64,000 nucleotides of DNA from Cellulomonas sp. Leaf395. Its GTDB lineage: Bacteria; Actinomycetota; Actinomycetes; Actinomycetales; Cellulomonadaceae. Position numbers and translations under genes: made by a program. The DNA is taken from NCBI RefSeq assembly GCF_001424125.1, contig NZ_LMQI01000001.1:91662-155661 (forward strand), given 5' to 3'. Shown in pieces: positions 53,647-63,996 of the stretch. The first letter of the stretch is position 1, and every line of letters starts with the position of its first letter. The notes below the pieces were generated by a model, which was given only the letters and a program-made list of their open reading frames with translations, searched no databases and had not been told where the DNA came from.

Positions 53647-54308
53647 CGACACCTGGCGAGGCCGCGGCGGGTAGCCCGGACGCCGTCGTCGTCGAACCCG
53701 GTGGCGCCGTGCCCCGGCCGGCCTACGACGCGATCGTGCTCGCCGGCGGGCGCGCCCGTCGGCTGGGTGGCGCGAGCAAGCCCGACGTCGAGGTCGGCGG
53801 CATCGCGCTGCTGGACCACGCGCTCGCAGCGGTCGCCGCCGCGGCCCACGTGGTCGTCGTCGGCCCGCCGCAGGTGGCCCGTCCCGGGATCGCGACGGTG
53901 CTGGAAGACCCGCCGGACGGCGGACCCGTCGCCGGTGTGGCGGCGGGGCTCGACGCGCTGCCGGCCGACGGCCCGGACCTGGTGGTCGTCCTCGCGTGCG
54001 ACGTCCCTGGCGCCGGGCGGGTGGTGCCCGCGCTTCTCGCCGCCGCGTCCGGGGGCGCCCTCGCGGACGGCGCCCGCATGGTCGGCGCCGAAGGTCGGCC
54101 GCAGCACCTGGTCGCCGTCTACCGGCGCACGCCCCTGCGCACGGCGCTCGACGGGCTCCCGTCCGTGCACGGCGCCGCGATGCACCGGCTCGTCGAGGGC
54201 CTGCGGCTGACGGACGTCGTCGACGACGAGGACGCGACCGCGGATGCCGATACCTGGGCCGACATCGAGCGCCTCGACGCGAGGCTCAGTGACAGGATCG
54301 ACCCATGA
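53643..54308 (+). CDS. mobA: Molybdenum cofactor guanylyltransferase-like NTP transferase (MobA)
   Basis: A 221-residue nucleotidyltransferase. The N-terminal GTP motif is IVLAGGRARRLGGASKPDVEVGG, VLACDVPGAGRV gives the metal-binding Asp, and PQHLVAVYRRTPLR the pterin side. It links GMP to Mo-molybdopterin. The gene lies in the Moco operon, coupled to moaC and to the DUF6457 gene by four-base overlaps. An N-terminal extension of about 25 residues precedes the domain. Confidence 0.9.
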   Translation: MTTPGEAAAGSPDAVVVEPGGAVPRPAYDAIVLAGGRARRLGGASKPDVEVGGIALLDHALAAVAAAAHVVVVGPPQVARPGIATVLEDPPDGGPVAGVAAGLDALPADGPDLVVVLACDVPGAGRVVPALLAAASGGALADGARMVGAEGRPQHLVAVYRRTPLRTALDGLPSVHGAAMHRLVEGLRLTDVVDDEDATADADTWADIERLDARLSDRIDP

Positions 54309-54565
54309 CCGACGACCCCCGCCGCGCCCCGGGCGCAGACCTGCCGGAATGGATCGACCAGATCACGGCCGCGCTCGGCGTCGAGCGCGAGCTCGTCGAC
54401 ATCGAGCGACTGCTGCAGGTGTCGGCCGACGTCGCGCACCAGGTGGCCCGCCCCGCCGTCCCGGTGACCATGTTCGTCGCGGGTCTGGCCGCAGCGAGCT
54501 CCAACCCGTCCGACGTCCTCGCCTGGCTCGAGACGCGCGCCGCCGCGTGGACCGCCGAGCAGTGA
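54305..54565 (+). CDS. DUF6457 family small protein of the Moco operon
   Basis: An 86-residue helical protein (LPEWIDQITAALGVERELVDIERLLQVSADVAHQVARPAVPVTMFVAGLAAA). It is a DUF6457-type protein, regularly found next to mobA in actinobacteria and sometimes fused to it. Function not established; the position between mobA and moaD and the double translational coupling suggest a partner of guanylyl transfer or sulfur carrier handling. Confidence 0.85.
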   Translation: MTDDPRRAPGADLPEWIDQITAALGVERELVDIERLLQVSADVAHQVARPAVPVTMFVAGLAAASSNPSDVLAWLETRAAAWTAEQ

Positions 54566-54798
54566 TCACGGTCCGCTACTTCGCCGCCGCCGCGGAGGCG
54601 GCCGGGGTCGACTCGGAGCAGCTGCCCGCCGGCTCGGCCGCGCAGGTCCGCGACGCGATGGTCGCCGCGCACGGCGTCGCGCTGGACCGCGTGCTCGGCC
54701 GGTGCGCCCTGCTGGCGGACGGCACCCGCGTGGAAGGCGACGACGTCGTCCTGGCCGGGGCCATCCTGGACGTGCTCCCGCCGTTCGCCGGCGGTTGA
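54562..54798 (+). CDS. moaD: Molybdopterin synthase sulfur carrier subunit MoaD
   Basis: A 78-residue ubiquitin-like protein ending in FAGG, whose C-terminal Gly-Gly is adenylated and thiocarboxylated by MoeZ. The start ITVRYFAAAAEAAG and end GDDVVLAGAILDVLPPFAGG are typical. GTG at 54562 overlaps the DUF6457 stop. Last gene of the plus-strand Moco operon; one base separates it from the convergent moaA. Confidence 0.93.
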   Translation: MITVRYFAAAAEAAGVDSEQLPAGSAAQVRDAMVAAHGVALDRVLGRCALLADGTRVEGDDVVLAGAILDVLPPFAGG

Positions 54799-54799
54799 G

Positions 54800-55894
54800 T
54801 CAGCCGCCGATCGCGCTCATCGGGCGGTCGGGCTGCAGGAAGCTCGGGTCGTCGATGTCGTGCCCCGCCTTCTTGCCCGCCAGGCACCGGCGGTACGCGT
54901 CGGCCAGGGCGCCGTCGACGTCGGTCGCGACGGGCGCGGGCCGTTCGGGCGCTGACGTGCCGATCCGCACGGCCTGCCCGGGTCCGATCCCGATCGCCGC
55001 AGCGTCCGGGACGGCGGACTCTCCGCGCAGGAGGTCCCGCACGTTCGTCTCCGTCTGCGAGAACAGGCACGCGCGCAGCTGGCCGTCGGCGGTGAGGCGG
55101 AGCCGGTCGCACGCGCCGCAGAAGGGCGCGGTGACCGACGCGATGACGCCGACGGTCCCGGGGCCGCCGTCGACGGTCCACAGCTCGGCGGGCGCGGCCC
55201 CGCGGCCGGGTACCTCCCCGAGCCGGAACGCCGCACGCAGCCGTTCCAGGATCTCCGCCTGGGTCACCATCTCCGCGCGGTCCCACGTGTGCCCGGCATC
55301 GAGAGGCATCTGCTCGATGAACCGCATCTGGTAGCCACGGTCGATGGCGAACCGCGTCAGCGCGACCACCTCGTCATCGTTCACCCCGCGCATGGCCACC
55401 GCGTTGATCTTCACGGGGTGCAGCCCGGCGGCGTCGGCGGCGGCGATCCCGGCGAGCGTCTCCACCAGCTTGTCGCGGCGGGTCAGCTCCAGGAACTTCG
55501 CGCGGTCCAGGGTGTCCAGGCTGATGTTCACGCGGGACAGCCCGGCGTCCTTGAGGTCGGAGGCCAGCCCGGGCAGCCGCAGCGCGTTCGTCGTCAGGGA
55601 CACCTCGGGGCAGCCGGCCGGGCCGGTGAGAGCGGTGAGCCGACGGACGACGTCCACGATGTCGACGCGCAGCAGCGGCTCACCGCCGGTGAGCCGGATC
55701 TCGGTGATGCCCATCGAGACGCCGACGCGCGCGACGTGCACGATCTCCTCGGTGCTGAGCATCGTCGAGCGCGCGAGCCACGGGACGCCCTCCGCGGGCA
55801 TGCAGTAGGTGCAGCGCAGGGAGCACCGGTCGGTCAGCGAGATCCGCAGGTCGCGGTGCACGCGCCCGAACCGGTCGACCAGCTGCTCACTCAT
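54800..55894 (-). CDS. moaA: GTP 3',8-cyclase MoaA
   Basis: A 364-residue radical SAM enzyme that starts Moco synthesis from GTP. The N-terminal cluster is CSLRCTYC (CxxxCxxC), [11 protein letters not shown] follows, the C-terminal cluster includes [20 protein letters not shown], and the protein ends in Gly-Gly (SAIGG), needed for activity in this family. ATG at 55894 overlaps the moaE stop. Last gene of the minus-strand mogA-moaE-moaA operon. Confidence 0.95.
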   Translation of the reverse strand: MSEQLVDRFGRVHRDLRISLTDRCSLRCTYCMPAEGVPWLARSTMLSTEEIVHVARVGVSMGITEIRLTGGEPLLRVDIVDVVRRLTALTGPAGCPEVSLTTNALRLPGLASDLKDAGLSRVNISLDTLDRAKFLELTRRDKLVETLAGIAAADAAGLHPVKINAVAMRGVNDDEVVALTRFAIDRGYQMRFIEQMPLDAGHTWDRAEMVTQAEILERLRAAFRLGEVPGRGAAPAELWTVDGGPGTVGVIASVTAPFCGACDRLRLTADGQLRACLFSQTETNVRDLLRGESAVPDAAAIGIGPGQAVRIGTSAPERPAPVATDVDGALADAYRRCLAGKKAGHDIDDPSFLQPDRPMSAIGG

Positions 55895-56307
55895 CACAGA
55901 CCCACCCATACGTGCGAACCGTCCTCGAGGACCTCACGCTTCCATACCGGCAGCTCGGCCTTGACCGTCTCGACGAGCGCGCGGCACACGTCGAACGCCT
56001 CGGCACGGTGCGCGGTGGACACGGCGGCCACGATCGCGGCCTCCCCGACGCCCAGGTGCCCGATGCGGTGGCTCACCGCGACGCCGATGACGTCCTCCGA
56101 CGCAGCCGCAGCCGAGGCGATGCGTTCCAGCACGTCCTGCGCGGTCGGGTGCGCCGAGTACTCCAGGCCCACCACCCGCCCCTCGACCGACGGGTCGTGA
56201 TCGCGCACCAGCCCGACGAACGTCGCGACCGCCCCGGCCCGCGGATCACTGACGTGTTCCACGTGAAACTGCAGGTCGAGAGGCTGTTCGACGACGCGCG
56301 CGATCAT
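55894..56307 (-). CDS. moaE: Molybdopterin synthase catalytic subunit MoaE
   Basis: A 137-residue subunit that with MoaD inserts sulfur into precursor Z. Seen are [85 protein letters not shown] with the catalytic Lys pair ([11 protein letters not shown]). Coupled to mogA and moaA by overlaps. Confidence 0.95.
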   Translation of the reverse strand: MIARVVEQPLDLQFHVEHVSDPRAGAVATFVGLVRDHDPSVEGRVVGLEYSAHPTAQDVLERIASAAAASEDVIGVAVSHRIGHLGVGEAAIVAAVSTAHRAEAFDVCRALVETVKAELPVWKREVLEDGSHVWVGL

Positions 56308-56798
56308 CGGTGGTCCCCGCCCGCCACCTGGTCGAGCACGTGCGGCACGAGCGGGAGGAGGACGTCAAGGCCGTCGGCCACGCCACCTGGCGAGCCGGGA
56401 AGGTTGACCACGAGCGCTCCGTCCTCGGTCACGCCGGCGAGCCCGCGGGACAAAGTGGCCGTCGGCACCGTCCTCGCACCCTCGCGACGGAGCAGCTCCG
56501 GGATCCCGTCCAGGTGCCTGTCGATCACCGGGCGCGTGCCCTCGGGCGTCCGGTCGCGGGGACCGACACCCGTACCCCCGGACGTCACGACGAACCGTGC
56601 GCCGGCGCGGAGGACCCTGCGCAGCGCGGTCTCCACCGAGAGCTCGCCGTCGGGGACCACCACCACGTCGGCGACCGTGAAACCTGCGGCAGCCAGCCGC
56701 CCGGCGGCCACCGGACCGGAGCGGTCCTCGCGCTGGCCGGCAGCGGACCTGTCGGACACGACGACAACCGCAGCCAGAGGAGGCGGGGACGTAGGCAC
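56304..56798 (-). CDS. mogA: Molybdopterin adenylyltransferase MogA/MoaB
   Basis: A 164-residue enzyme that adenylates molybdopterin before MoeA acts. It has [38 protein letters not shown] (binding loop with Asp) and [31 protein letters not shown] at 56798. First gene of the minus-strand Moco operon and divergent from the glycine-cleavage genes; the 382-base spacer between them holds the riboswitch. Confidence 0.93.
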   Translation of the reverse strand: MPTSPPPLAAVVVVSDRSAAGQREDRSGPVAAGRLAAAGFTVADVVVVPDGELSVETALRRVLRAGARFVVTSGGTGVGPRDRTPEGTRPVIDRHLDGIPELLRREGARTVPTATLSRGLAGVTEDGALVVNLPGSPGGVADGLDVLLPLVPHVLDQVAGGDHR

Positions 56799-56913
56799 CC
56801 GGCCAATCTACGCACGCTGCGCGGGCGGCGGCCGGGCGGCCTGCTCCCTGGACAGCGGCGGGTACGCTGGCCCCACAAGCCTGGCCCACAACTTCACACG
56901 CTGCTCGAACTGT

Positions 56914-57098
56914 GGCGGGAGAGCTCCCGCACGACGTGCGGGGCGCCGAAGGAGCAACCCTCCCCGGGAATCTCTCAGGCCCCTGTACCGCCACGGCGAG
57001 GCAACTCTGGAAAGCGGACCGACTCCTGAGAGGAGTTGGTCCCACCGACGGTGCAAGCCGGCGCGCCCCGACAGGCGGACCGGCAAAACTCTCAGGTC
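56914..57098 (+). promoter_or_regulatory. Tandem glycine riboswitch
   Basis: Two aptamers lie in a row upstream of gcvP. The first (about 56914-57015) has GGGAGAGCTCCCGC, the core GCCGAAGGAGCAA, GAATCTCTCAGG and CAACTCTGGAAAG. The second (about 57017-57098) has CTGAGAGGAG, CACCGACGGTGCAAGCCGG and AAAACTCTCAGGT. The conserved CTCTCAGG and GCAA elements in this order are diagnostic. It senses glycine and normally turns gcv genes on when glycine is in excess. About 80 bases separate it from the gcvP GTG. Confidence 0.93.
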
Positions 57099-57180
57099 GC
57101 GCGTACCCAACCGCGTAATGACAGAGCGGGGAGCCCACCCACCGTCCCGGCACGTCCGGACGACCCCAGCGGAGCAGCCC

Positions 57181-60162
57181 GTGACCGATCTGAGCCAGTT
57201 GCACGACGCCGTCGTGAACGGCGTCCCTGCCATCCACGTGGACACGCTGTCCGACGCCGTGCCGTTCACCAGCGTCGAGCACACCCCGCCTGCCGAGGTG
57301 TTCGCGGACCGTCACATCGGGCCGCGTGGCGGCGAGACCGCGCACATGCTGTCGGTCGTCGGCTATCACTCCCTGGACGAGCTGGTCGACGCAGCGGTCC
57401 CCGCGAGCATCCGCACCGACCGTCCCCTGGACCTGCCGGCCGCACGTTCCGAGGAGGAGGTGCTGGCAGCGCTGCGCACCATCGCGGGCCGCAACCAGGT
57501 CATGACGCAGATGATCGGGCAGGGCTACTCGGACACGATCACGCCGGCGGTCATCCGTCGCAACGTGCTCGAGTCGCCGGCTTGGTACACCGCCTACACG
57601 CCGTACCAGCCCGAGATCGCGCAGGGCCGGCTCGAGGCGCTGCTCAACTTCCAGACGATGGTCACCGACCTCACGGGTCTGGACGTAGCGAACGCGTCGC
57701 TTCTCGACGAGGCCACCGCGGTCGCCGAGGCCGTCGCCCTCATGTGGCGCGCGGCCCGCGGCAAGGCCGGCACGGTGGTGCTCGACGCCGACCTGTTCGG
57801 TCAGTCGCTGGCCGTCACGCTCGGCCGCGCGGAGGCCATCGGCCTGCCGGTCGTCGTCGCGGACCTCACCGACGGGCTGCCCGAGATCGACGGCGACCTC
57901 ATCGGCCTGGTCGTGCAGCAGGTCGGCGCATCCGGACGCGTCCGTGACCTGCGAGACGTCATCGCGCAGACCAAGGAGCGTGGCGGGCTCGTCACGGTCG
58001 CCGCGGACCTGCTGGCTCTCACGCTGCTCACCTCCCCCGGCGAGCTCGGTGCCGACGTGTCCGTCGGCTCTGCCCAGCGCTTCGGCGTGCCGCTGTTCGG
58101 CGGCGGACCCCACGCCGCGTTCATGGCCGTGCGCACCGGGCTCGAGCGGATGCTCCCCGGCCGTCTGGTGGGCGTGTCCATCGACGCCGATGGCGCACGC
58201 GCCTACCGCCTCGCGCTGCAGACGCGTGAGCAGCACATCCGCCGCGAGAAGGCGACGAGCAACATCTGCACCGCGCAGGCTCTCCTGGCCATCGTCGCGT
58301 CGATGTACGCGGTCTACCACGGGCCGGACGGCCTGCGGGCGATCGCTGAGCGGGTGCACGCGCATGCGGCCGGCCTCGCCGAGCTGCTCACCGGTGTCGG
58401 CGTCACGGTCGAGCACGACACCTTCTTCGACACGATCCGCACGGTCGTCCCTGGCAAGGCCCGCGAGGTCGTCGCCCAGGCGGCGGCCGCCGGCGTGAAC
58501 CTGTGGGCGCCCGACGACGACCACGTGCAGATCGCGTGCGACGAGCGCACGAGCGCCGACCACCTGCTGCGCATCGTCCTGGCGTTCGCGGCGGTGGGCG
58601 TCACCACCCTCGACGCCGACGACGACGGCACCTACGCCTTCGGGTTCGTCGGCCTCGGCTCCGGCGACGCGCTGCCGACTGACCTCCGTCGCACCAGCGC
58701 CTACCTGACGCACCCGGTCTTCCACCTGCACCGGTCCGAGACCGCGATGCTGCGCTACCTGCGGCGTCTCTCGGACAAGGACCTGGCCCTCGACCGCACG
58801 ATGATCCCGCTGGGCTCGTGCACCATGAAGCTCAACGCGACGGCGGAGATGGAGCCGATCTCCTGGCCGGAGTTCGCCACGATCCACCCCTACGCCCCCA
58901 CCGACCAGACTCTCGGCTACGCCGAGCTGGTCACGGAGCTGCAGGACTGGCTGGCGGAGATCACCGGGTACGCCGCGGTGTCGGTGCAGCCGAACGCGGG
59001 GAGCCAGGGCGAGCTCGCCGGGCTGCTCGCCATCCACGGGTACCACGCGTCGCGGGGCGAGAAGCGCGACGTCTGCCTGATCCCCGCCTCCGCGCACGGC
59101 ACCAACGCGGCGTCGGCGGCGCTCGCGGGCATGCGCGTCGTGGTGGTCGCGACGGCGTCCGACGGCTCGATCGACCTTGACGACCTGCGCACCAAGCTGG
59201 CGAAGCACGGGTCCGAGGTGGCCGCGATCATGATCACCTACCCGTCGACGCACGGCGTCTACGAAGAGGGCGTGCGCACGGTCTGCGAACTCGTACACGA
59301 GGCGGGCGGCCAGGTGTACATCGACGGCGCCAACCTCAACGCGCTGGTCGGCCTGGCCCGTCCGGGCGAGCTGGGCGGCGACGTCAGCCACCTGAACCTG
59401 CACAAGACGTTCTGCATCCCGCACGGCGGCGGTGGCCCGGGCGTCGGACCGGTCGCGGTGGCCGAGCACCTCGCGCCCTTCCTGCCGGGCGACCCGACGC
59501 CGACGGCCGCACGCGCGGGAACCGCTCCGGTCAGCGCTGCGCCCTGGGGCTCGGCGGGCATCCTCCCGATCTCCTGGGCGTACGTCGCGCTGATGGGTCC
59601 GGACGGACTGAAGACCGCCACGGAGACCGCCGTCCTCGCGGCGAACTACCTGGCCACGCGCCTGTCCGGCCACTACCCCGTCCTCTACACGGGTCCGAAC
59701 GGCCTGGTCGCGCACGAGTGCATCCTCGACCTGCGGGACATCACCAAGGAGACCGGGGTGACCGCGGAGGACGTCGCCAAGCGCCTCATGGACTACGGCT
59801 TCCACGCGCCGACACTGTCCTTCCCGGTGGCCGGCACGCTCATGGTGGAGCCGACCGAGAGCGAGGACCTGGCCGAGCTGGACCGGTTCGTCGACGCGTT
59901 GGTCGCCATCCGCGGCGAGATCGACGCCGTGGAAGCCGGCCGCTGGGCCGTCGCAGACTCCCCGCTGCGGAACGCGCCGCACACCGCGGCCTCGGTGAGC
60001 ACCGACACCTGGCAGCAGGCGTACCCGCGCGAGCTCGCCGCGTTCCCCGTGGCCGCGCTCCGTGAGGGGAAGTACTGGCCGCCGGTCCGCCGGATCGACG
60101 GGGCGCACGGCGACCGCAACCTGGTCTGCTCCTGCCCGCCCATCGAGTCGTACGCCGAGTGA
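57181..60162 (+). CDS. gcvP: Glycine dehydrogenase (aminomethyl-transferring), P protein
   Basis: A 993-residue PLP enzyme that decarboxylates glycine and loads the aminomethyl group on GcvH. The N-terminal half (inactive homologue, starts [17 protein letters not shown]) and C-terminal half are fused, as in the homodimeric type. The PLP Lys742 is in [30 protein letters not shown] and AHGTNAASA are also diagnostic. GTG at 57181 has GGAG 7 bases upstream; an in-frame ATG at 57118 is possible. First gene of gcvP-gcvT-gcvH, controlled by the tandem glycine riboswitch. Confidence 0.96.
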   Translation: MTDLSQLHDAVVNGVPAIHVDTLSDAVPFTSVEHTPPAEVFADRHIGPRGGETAHMLSVVGYHSLDELVDAAVPASIRTDRPLDLPAARSEEEVLAALRTIAGRNQVMTQMIGQGYSDTITPAVIRRNVLESPAWYTAYTPYQPEIAQGRLEALLNFQTMVTDLTGLDVANASLLDEATAVAEAVALMWRAARGKAGTVVLDADLFGQSLAVTLGRAEAIGLPVVVADLTDGLPEIDGDLIGLVVQQVGASGRVRDLRDVIAQTKERGGLVTVAADLLALTLLTSPGELGADVSVGSAQRFGVPLFGGGPHAAFMAVRTGLERMLPGRLVGVSIDADGARAYRLALQTREQHIRREKATSNICTAQALLAIVASMYAVYHGPDGLRAIAERVHAHAAGLAELLTGVGVTVEHDTFFDTIRTVVPGKAREVVAQAAAAGVNLWAPDDDHVQIACDERTSADHLLRIVLAFAAVGVTTLDADDDGTYAFGFVGLGSGDALPTDLRRTSAYLTHPVFHLHRSETAMLRYLRRLSDKDLALDRTMIPLGSCTMKLNATAEMEPISWPEFATIHPYAPTDQTLGYAELVTELQDWLAEITGYAAVSVQPNAGSQGELAGLLAIHGYHASRGEKRDVCLIPASAHGTNAASAALAGMRVVVVATASDGSIDLDDLRTKLAKHGSEVAAIMITYPSTHGVYEEGVRTVCELVHEAGGQVYIDGANLNALVGLARPGELGGDVSHLNLHKTFCIPHGGGGPGVGPVAVAEHLAPFLPGDPTPTAARAGTAPVSAAPWGSAGILPISWAYVALMGPDGLKTATETAVLAANYLATRLSGHYPVLYTGPNGLVAHECILDLRDITKETGVTAEDVAKRLMDYGFHAPTLSFPVAGTLMVEPTESEDLAELDRFVDALVAIRGEIDAVEAGRWAVADSPLRNAPHTAASVSTDTWQQAYPRELAAFPVAALREGKYWPPVRRIDGAHGDRNLVCSCPPIESYAE

Positions 60163-60173
60163 GAGGGACCACC

Positions 60174-61316
60174 ATGAGCGACACACTCAGCCCGTTGCAC
60201 GACGAGCACGTCGCCCTGGGCGCAGCTCTCACGTCATTCGCCGGCTGGCAGATGCCCCTGCGCTACACCTCGGACATCGCCGAGCACACCGCGGTCCGCA
60301 CGGCCGCAGGCCTGTTCGACCTGTCGCACATGGGCGAGATCGGGGTGACAGGTCCGGACGCCGGCCGGTTCCTCGACTACGCCCTCGTCGGCAACATCTC
60401 CGGCCTGCGTGTGCTGGGTGCGCGCTACACGATGATCTGCGCCGAGGACGGCGGCGTCATCGACGACCTGATCGTGTACCGCGACGCCGACGACACGTTC
60501 CTCGTCGTCGCCAACGCCTCCAACCACGACACCGTGCTGGCCGCGTTCGCCGAGCGGACCGCTGGGTTCGATGTCGCCGTCGAGGACCGTTCCCCGCAGA
60601 CGGCCCTCATCGCCGTGCAGGGACCGCGGGCGCTCGAGATCCTGCGAGCCACCGAGGGGCTCGCCGAGGCCGGCCACGACGCCGGGACGCTGAAGTACTA
60701 CGCAGCGATCCCGATGACCTTCGAGGGCAACCCGGTCTTCGTCGCCCGCACCGGCTACACGGGAGAGGACGGCTTCGAGTTCTTCCTCGACGCCGCGCTC
60801 GCCCCCGCCCTGTGGCGGGCGTTCCTCGCGGCCGGCCAGCCGTTCGGGCTGGTGCCCGCCGGTCTGTCCGCGCGCGACAGCCTGCGGCTCGAGGCCGGCA
60901 TGCCGCTGTACGGCAACGAGCTGGACCGCAGGACCACCCCGCACGACGCCGGCCTGGGCCGCGTGGTGAAGCTGGACAAGGTCGACGACGAGGGCAACCC
61001 GCTCCCGTTCGTCGGACGTGCCGCGCTGGAGGGCAGGTCCCAGTCGGAGCCGGCCCGCGTCCTGGTGGGGCTCGAAGGCCTCGGCCGACGGGCCGCCCGG
61101 CACGGCTACCCGGTGCGGTTCTCCACCGCCGCGGACGCTCCCACGGTCGGCACCGTGACGTCCGGTGCACCCTCGCCGACGCTCGGGCACCCCGTCGCGA
61201 TGGCCTACGTGACGCCGGAAGTCAGCGCCCCCGGCACGGAGCTCGCCGTTGACGTGCGCGGACGCAATGAACCCGTCCGGGTCGTACCCCTTCCCTTCTA
61301 CCGCCGACCCCGGTAA
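60174..61316 (+). CDS. gcvT: Aminomethyltransferase, T protein
   Basis: A 380-residue tetrahydrofolate-dependent enzyme that releases ammonia and forms 5,10-methylene-THF from the aminomethyl-lipoyl GcvH. Family segments: [84 protein letters not shown] at 60174 follows GAGAGG; it begins 11 bases after gcvP. Confidence 0.96.
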   Translation: MSDTLSPLHDEHVALGAALTSFAGWQMPLRYTSDIAEHTAVRTAAGLFDLSHMGEIGVTGPDAGRFLDYALVGNISGLRVLGARYTMICAEDGGVIDDLIVYRDADDTFLVVANASNHDTVLAAFAERTAGFDVAVEDRSPQTALIAVQGPRALEILRATEGLAEAGHDAGTLKYYAAIPMTFEGNPVFVARTGYTGEDGFEFFLDAALAPALWRAFLAAGQPFGLVPAGLSARDSLRLEAGMPLYGNELDRRTTPHDAGLGRVVKLDKVDDEGNPLPFVGRAALEGRSQSEPARVLVGLEGLGRRAARHGYPVRFSTAADAPTVGTVTSGAPSPTLGHPVAMAYVTPEVSAPGTELAVDVRGRNEPVRVVPLPFYRRPR

Positions 61317-61354
61317 ACCAAGCCCTAGAAGAAAAGTTGACAGGAGCCTCACAC

Positions 61355-61726
61355 ATGACGGAGCTGCCCTCCCACCTTCACTACACGGTCGAGCACGAAT
61401 GGCTGGATGACGGCGCCCCCGCGACCGTCGGCATCACCGGGATCGCGGCTGACGCGCTCGGCGACATCGTCTATCTCGAGCTCCCCGCCGTCGGTGAGGA
61501 GGTCGTCGCCGGCGCCGTCGTCGGCGAGATCGAGTCGACCAAGTCGGTCTCCGAGCTGTACTCCCCGGTGTCCGGCACGGTCGTCGAGATCAATCAGGCT
61601 GCCGTCGAGGATCCCTCGGTGGTCAACTCAGACCCGTACGGACAGGGCTGGCTGCTGAAGGTCGACGTGTCGTCGACCGGTCCGCTGCTCACTGCCGCTG
61701 AGTACACCTCACAGAACGCCGGTTGA
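61355..61726 (+). CDS. gcvH: Glycine cleavage system H protein
   Basis: A 123-residue lipoyl carrier. Lipoylated Lys63 is in GEIESTKSVSELYSPVSG; VEHEWLDDGAPATVGITGIAADALGDIVYLELPAVG is the standard start. It shuttles the aminomethyl group between P and T proteins. ATG at 61355 follows AGGAG by 9 bases. GcvL is shared with other complexes and is not here. A hairpin terminator follows. Confidence 0.96.
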   Translation: MTELPSHLHYTVEHEWLDDGAPATVGITGIAADALGDIVYLELPAVGEEVVAGAVVGEIESTKSVSELYSPVSGTVVEINQAAVEDPSVVNSDPYGQGWLLKVDVSSTGPLLTAAEYTSQNAG

Positions 61727-61750
61727 ACCTCCGCGTCGACGCCGTCGTTG

Positions 61751-61778
61751 TCCCCGTGTGGTCTGCGCCACACGGGGA
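61751..61778 (+). terminator. Terminator of the gcvPTH operon
   Basis: A perfect 11-bp stem (61751-61761 with 61768-61778) with loop TCTGCG begins 24 bases after the gcvH stop. Beyond it, to 62009, no other gene was found. Confidence 0.75.
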
Positions 61779-62009
61779 GGTCAGCCTTCCGGGTGAAAAC
61801 TCGGCACTGGTCACACGTTCGACGTATCAACCGGGGCAACCGGGGTTCATTGTGGGTGGCAAGCGGGATCGGCGAGTGGCGGGGGGAACCCGCGCATGAG
61901 GAGATCGCTGGAAGTGGCGTCATGGCTCACGACCAGTGCTCTCTCATCCGGTACGCAGCCCAAAGCGTGACCCGGACCCCCCGGATCACGCAGCACACCG
62001 GAGGACATC

Positions 62010-62243
62010 ATGAGCATGTTGGAGACGAGCAGGACCGTCGGACTTGCGAACGACGCATTGACGCGCCGCGAGCGGGTCGTGCTGGCGGAGCTCGCCGAGG
62101 ACGTCACTCTCGAGGAGATCGCGACGCGGCTCTTCGTCACCCGTAACACCGTGAAGTCGCAGGTCCGGAGCGTGTACCGCAAGATCGGTGCCTCCACTCG
62201 CGCCGAGGCAGTCGCCTGGGCCGTCGAGCACGGCATCCGCTGA
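62010..62243 (+). CDS. Single-domain LuxR/GerE-type HTH protein
   Basis: A 77-residue protein that is almost only a LuxR-type DNA-binding domain: LTRRERVVLAELAEDVTLEEIATRLFVTRNTVKSQVRSVYRKIGASTRAEAVAWA. There is no receiver or ligand domain, so it is a stand-alone regulator; such proteins act as dimers, alone or with partners. ATG at 62010 follows GGAGG by 5 bases. It is preceded by about 230 bases of noncoding sequence after the gcvH terminator and stands alone. Confidence 0.9.
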   Translation: MSMLETSRTVGLANDALTRRERVVLAELAEDVTLEEIATRLFVTRNTVKSQVRSVYRKIGASTRAEAVAWAVEHGIR

Positions 62244-62322
62244 GCGCGGTCCGACGGCTCCAGAAAGTGGGCCGTCCCCTCAGCCCCCCGTCCTTTGCAC
62301 GCGGGCCTGGCAGACTCACCGC

Positions 62323-62748
62323 ATGACCACACCTGTACTCGTCGTGGCCGCCGCCATCGTCGACGACCTCGACGACCCTCGCGAGCTGCTGGCTGCCCGC
62401 CGGGCTGTCCCGGCGCGTCTGGCGGGCCGGTGGGAGTTCCCCGGCGGCAAGCTCGAAGGTGACGAGTCGCCCGAGGCTGCCCTGCACCGGGAGATCCGCG
62501 AGGAGCTCGGTGTCCGGGTGGGCCTGGGTGACGAGCTCGTCGGACCGGACGACGGTGTGTGGCGACTGTCCGACGACTACGTGATGCGGATCTGGTTGGC
62601 GGAGGTGGTGGAGGGCACGCCGGAGCCGCTCGTCGAGCACGACGAGCTGCGGTGGCTCGCGCCGCACCAGTGGCACGACGTCCCCTGGCTGGATGCGGAC
62701 GTCCGCATCGTCGATCGTCTGGCGAGCCTCTCGGTCCGTCTCAGCTGA
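62323..62748 (+). CDS. Nudix hydrolase, MutT-like
   Basis: A 141-residue pyrophosphohydrolase. The Nudix box is GGKLEGDESPEAALHREIREELGV (G-x5-E-x7-REUxEExGU), and WEFPGG precedes it as in MutT enzymes that remove 8-oxo-dGTP. The C-terminus (HDELRWLAPHQWHDVPWLDAD) also resembles MutT. Role in nucleotide-pool sanitation is likely by family, but other substrates are possible. ATG at 62323, no strong SD. Confidence 0.93.
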   Translation: MTTPVLVVAAAIVDDLDDPRELLAARRAVPARLAGRWEFPGGKLEGDESPEAALHREIREELGVRVGLGDELVGPDDGVWRLSDDYVMRIWLAEVVEGTPEPLVEHDELRWLAPHQWHDVPWLDADVRIVDRLASLSVRLS

Positions 62749-62761
62749 CCCGCTCGCCTGC

Positions 62762-62789
62762 GCGCCCCGCCCCCTCCGGTGCGGGGCGC
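62762..62789. terminator. Terminator between Nudix and PLP-enzyme genes
   Basis: A 9-bp GC stem (62762-62770 with 62781-62789), extended with a two-base bulge, lies between convergent genes. Confidence 0.6.
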
Positions 62790-62829
62790 AGCTGTGTCAC
62801 CAGCGGTGGTTGCGGGCAACGTGTCGTGG

Positions 62830-63996
62830 TCATGAATCGGTTGCGACACCCTCCAGGGCGCGGGCGAGCCGGGTCACGGCGTCCGTCAGGGTCGCCGTCG
62901 ACGCGGCCAGGTTGAGGCGGATGAAGCCGGTGCCGTCGGCGCCGAACGTCGGTCCGGGGTTGACGGCGACGCGGCCCCGGTGCAGCGCGAGCCGGGCCGG
63001 GTCGGCTCCCGCCCGGACCGGGTCGAGCGCGCGCAGGTCGATCCAGGCGAAGTACGTCGCCTCCGGCGGCGACCAGACGGCGTCCGGCACGTGCTCGGTC
63101 AGGAGGTCCGCGACCAGCCGCTGGTTGTGCCGGAGCCCGTCGAGCACTTCGTCCAGCCAGGCACCCCCCTCCCGGTAGGCGCTCTGCTGGGCCAGCGCGC
63201 CGAGGTGGGTGACGCCATCGGCGACGACCGCGGGCAGGCGGGCGAGGTCGTCCACCGCCTCCGGTCCCGGCACCGCGACCGCGGCGCGCAGGCCCGCCAG
63301 GTTGAACGCCTTCGACGCGGAGTGCAGGGCGATCGCGTCCGGGATCTGTGTCGTCGTGGGCACGAACCGGCTTCCGGGACCGAGCACGAGCGGAGCGTGG
63401 ATCTCGTCGGCGACCACCCGGACGCCGTGCCGGGTGGCCAGCTCGCCGACCGCCCGCAGCTCGGCCGGCGTGTGCAGCGTGCCCGTGGGGTTGTGGGGGT
63501 GGCACAGCAGGTACGCGGCGCGGGCGCCGGTCGCCGTGGCCGCGCCGAACGCGCGGTCGAGAGACTCGAGGTCGAGACGCCCGTCGGGACCGAGCGGAGC
63601 GTCGAGCACACGGCGGTCCGCGTACCTGGTGAACGTGGCGAACGGCGGGTAGACCGGTGGGCTGATCACGACGGCGTCGCCCGGGTCGGTGACGAGCCGC
63701 AGGAGCTCCACGGCGCCGAGCATCACGTCGGGGACAAGCCGGGTCGCGGCGACGTCGACCGTCCAGTCCCACCTGTCGGCCGCGAACGCCGCCATCGCCT
63801 CGGCGTACGCGGTGCCCGCCGGGTACCCGGTGTCGCCGAGGCGCATCGCGTCGGTGACCGCGCGGACCACCGGCTCCGGTTGTGGCACGTCCATCTCCGC
63901 GACGAACAGCGGCAGCACGTCCGGCGGGTAGTGCCGCCACTTCTCGCTGGTCCGTCGCCGCAGCTGCTCGAGGGGGACGGTGTCGAAGATCGTCAC
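62830..63996 (-). CDS. MalY/PatB-type PLP-dependent lyase (cystathionine beta-lyase-like aminotransferase)
   Basis: A 388-residue fold-type I PLP enzyme. PLP Lys229 is in HSASKAFNLAGLR; MDVPQPEPVVRAV, GYPAGTAYAEAMAAF, CHPHNPTGT and ADEIHAPLVL are typical of the MalY/PatB C-S lyase group, as is the C-terminal FIRLNLAAS. These enzymes cleave cystathionine or cysteine conjugates, some also regulate maltose genes. The GTG start is 4 bases from the window edge; a more upstream start outside the window cannot be ruled out. Confidence 0.9.
   Translation of the reverse strand: MTIFDTVPLEQLRRRTSEKWRHYPPDVLPLFVAEMDVPQPEPVVRAVTDAMRLGDTGYPAGTAYAEAMAAFAADRWDWTVDVAATRLVPDVMLGAVELLRLVTDPGDAVVISPPVYPPFATFTRYADRRVLDAPLGPDGRLDLESLDRAFGAATATGARAAYLLCHPHNPTGTLHTPAELRAVGELATRHGVRVVADEIHAPLVLGPGSRFVPTTTQIPDAIALHSASKAFNLAGLRAAVAVPGPEAVDDLARLPAVVADGVTHLGALAQQSAYREGGAWLDEVLDGLRHNQRLVADLLTEHVPDAVWSPPEATYFAWIDLRALDPVRAGADPARLALHRGRVAVNPGPTFGADGTGFIRLNLAASTATLTDAVTRLARALEGVATDS

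Noticed and set aside
56365..60186. A 1273-codon minus-strand open frame over gcvP
   Set aside because: It is antisense to the unmistakable gcvP and to the riboswitch; its composition (VRRVG, DQRV, GRRR) is typical of reverse-strand shadow frames.
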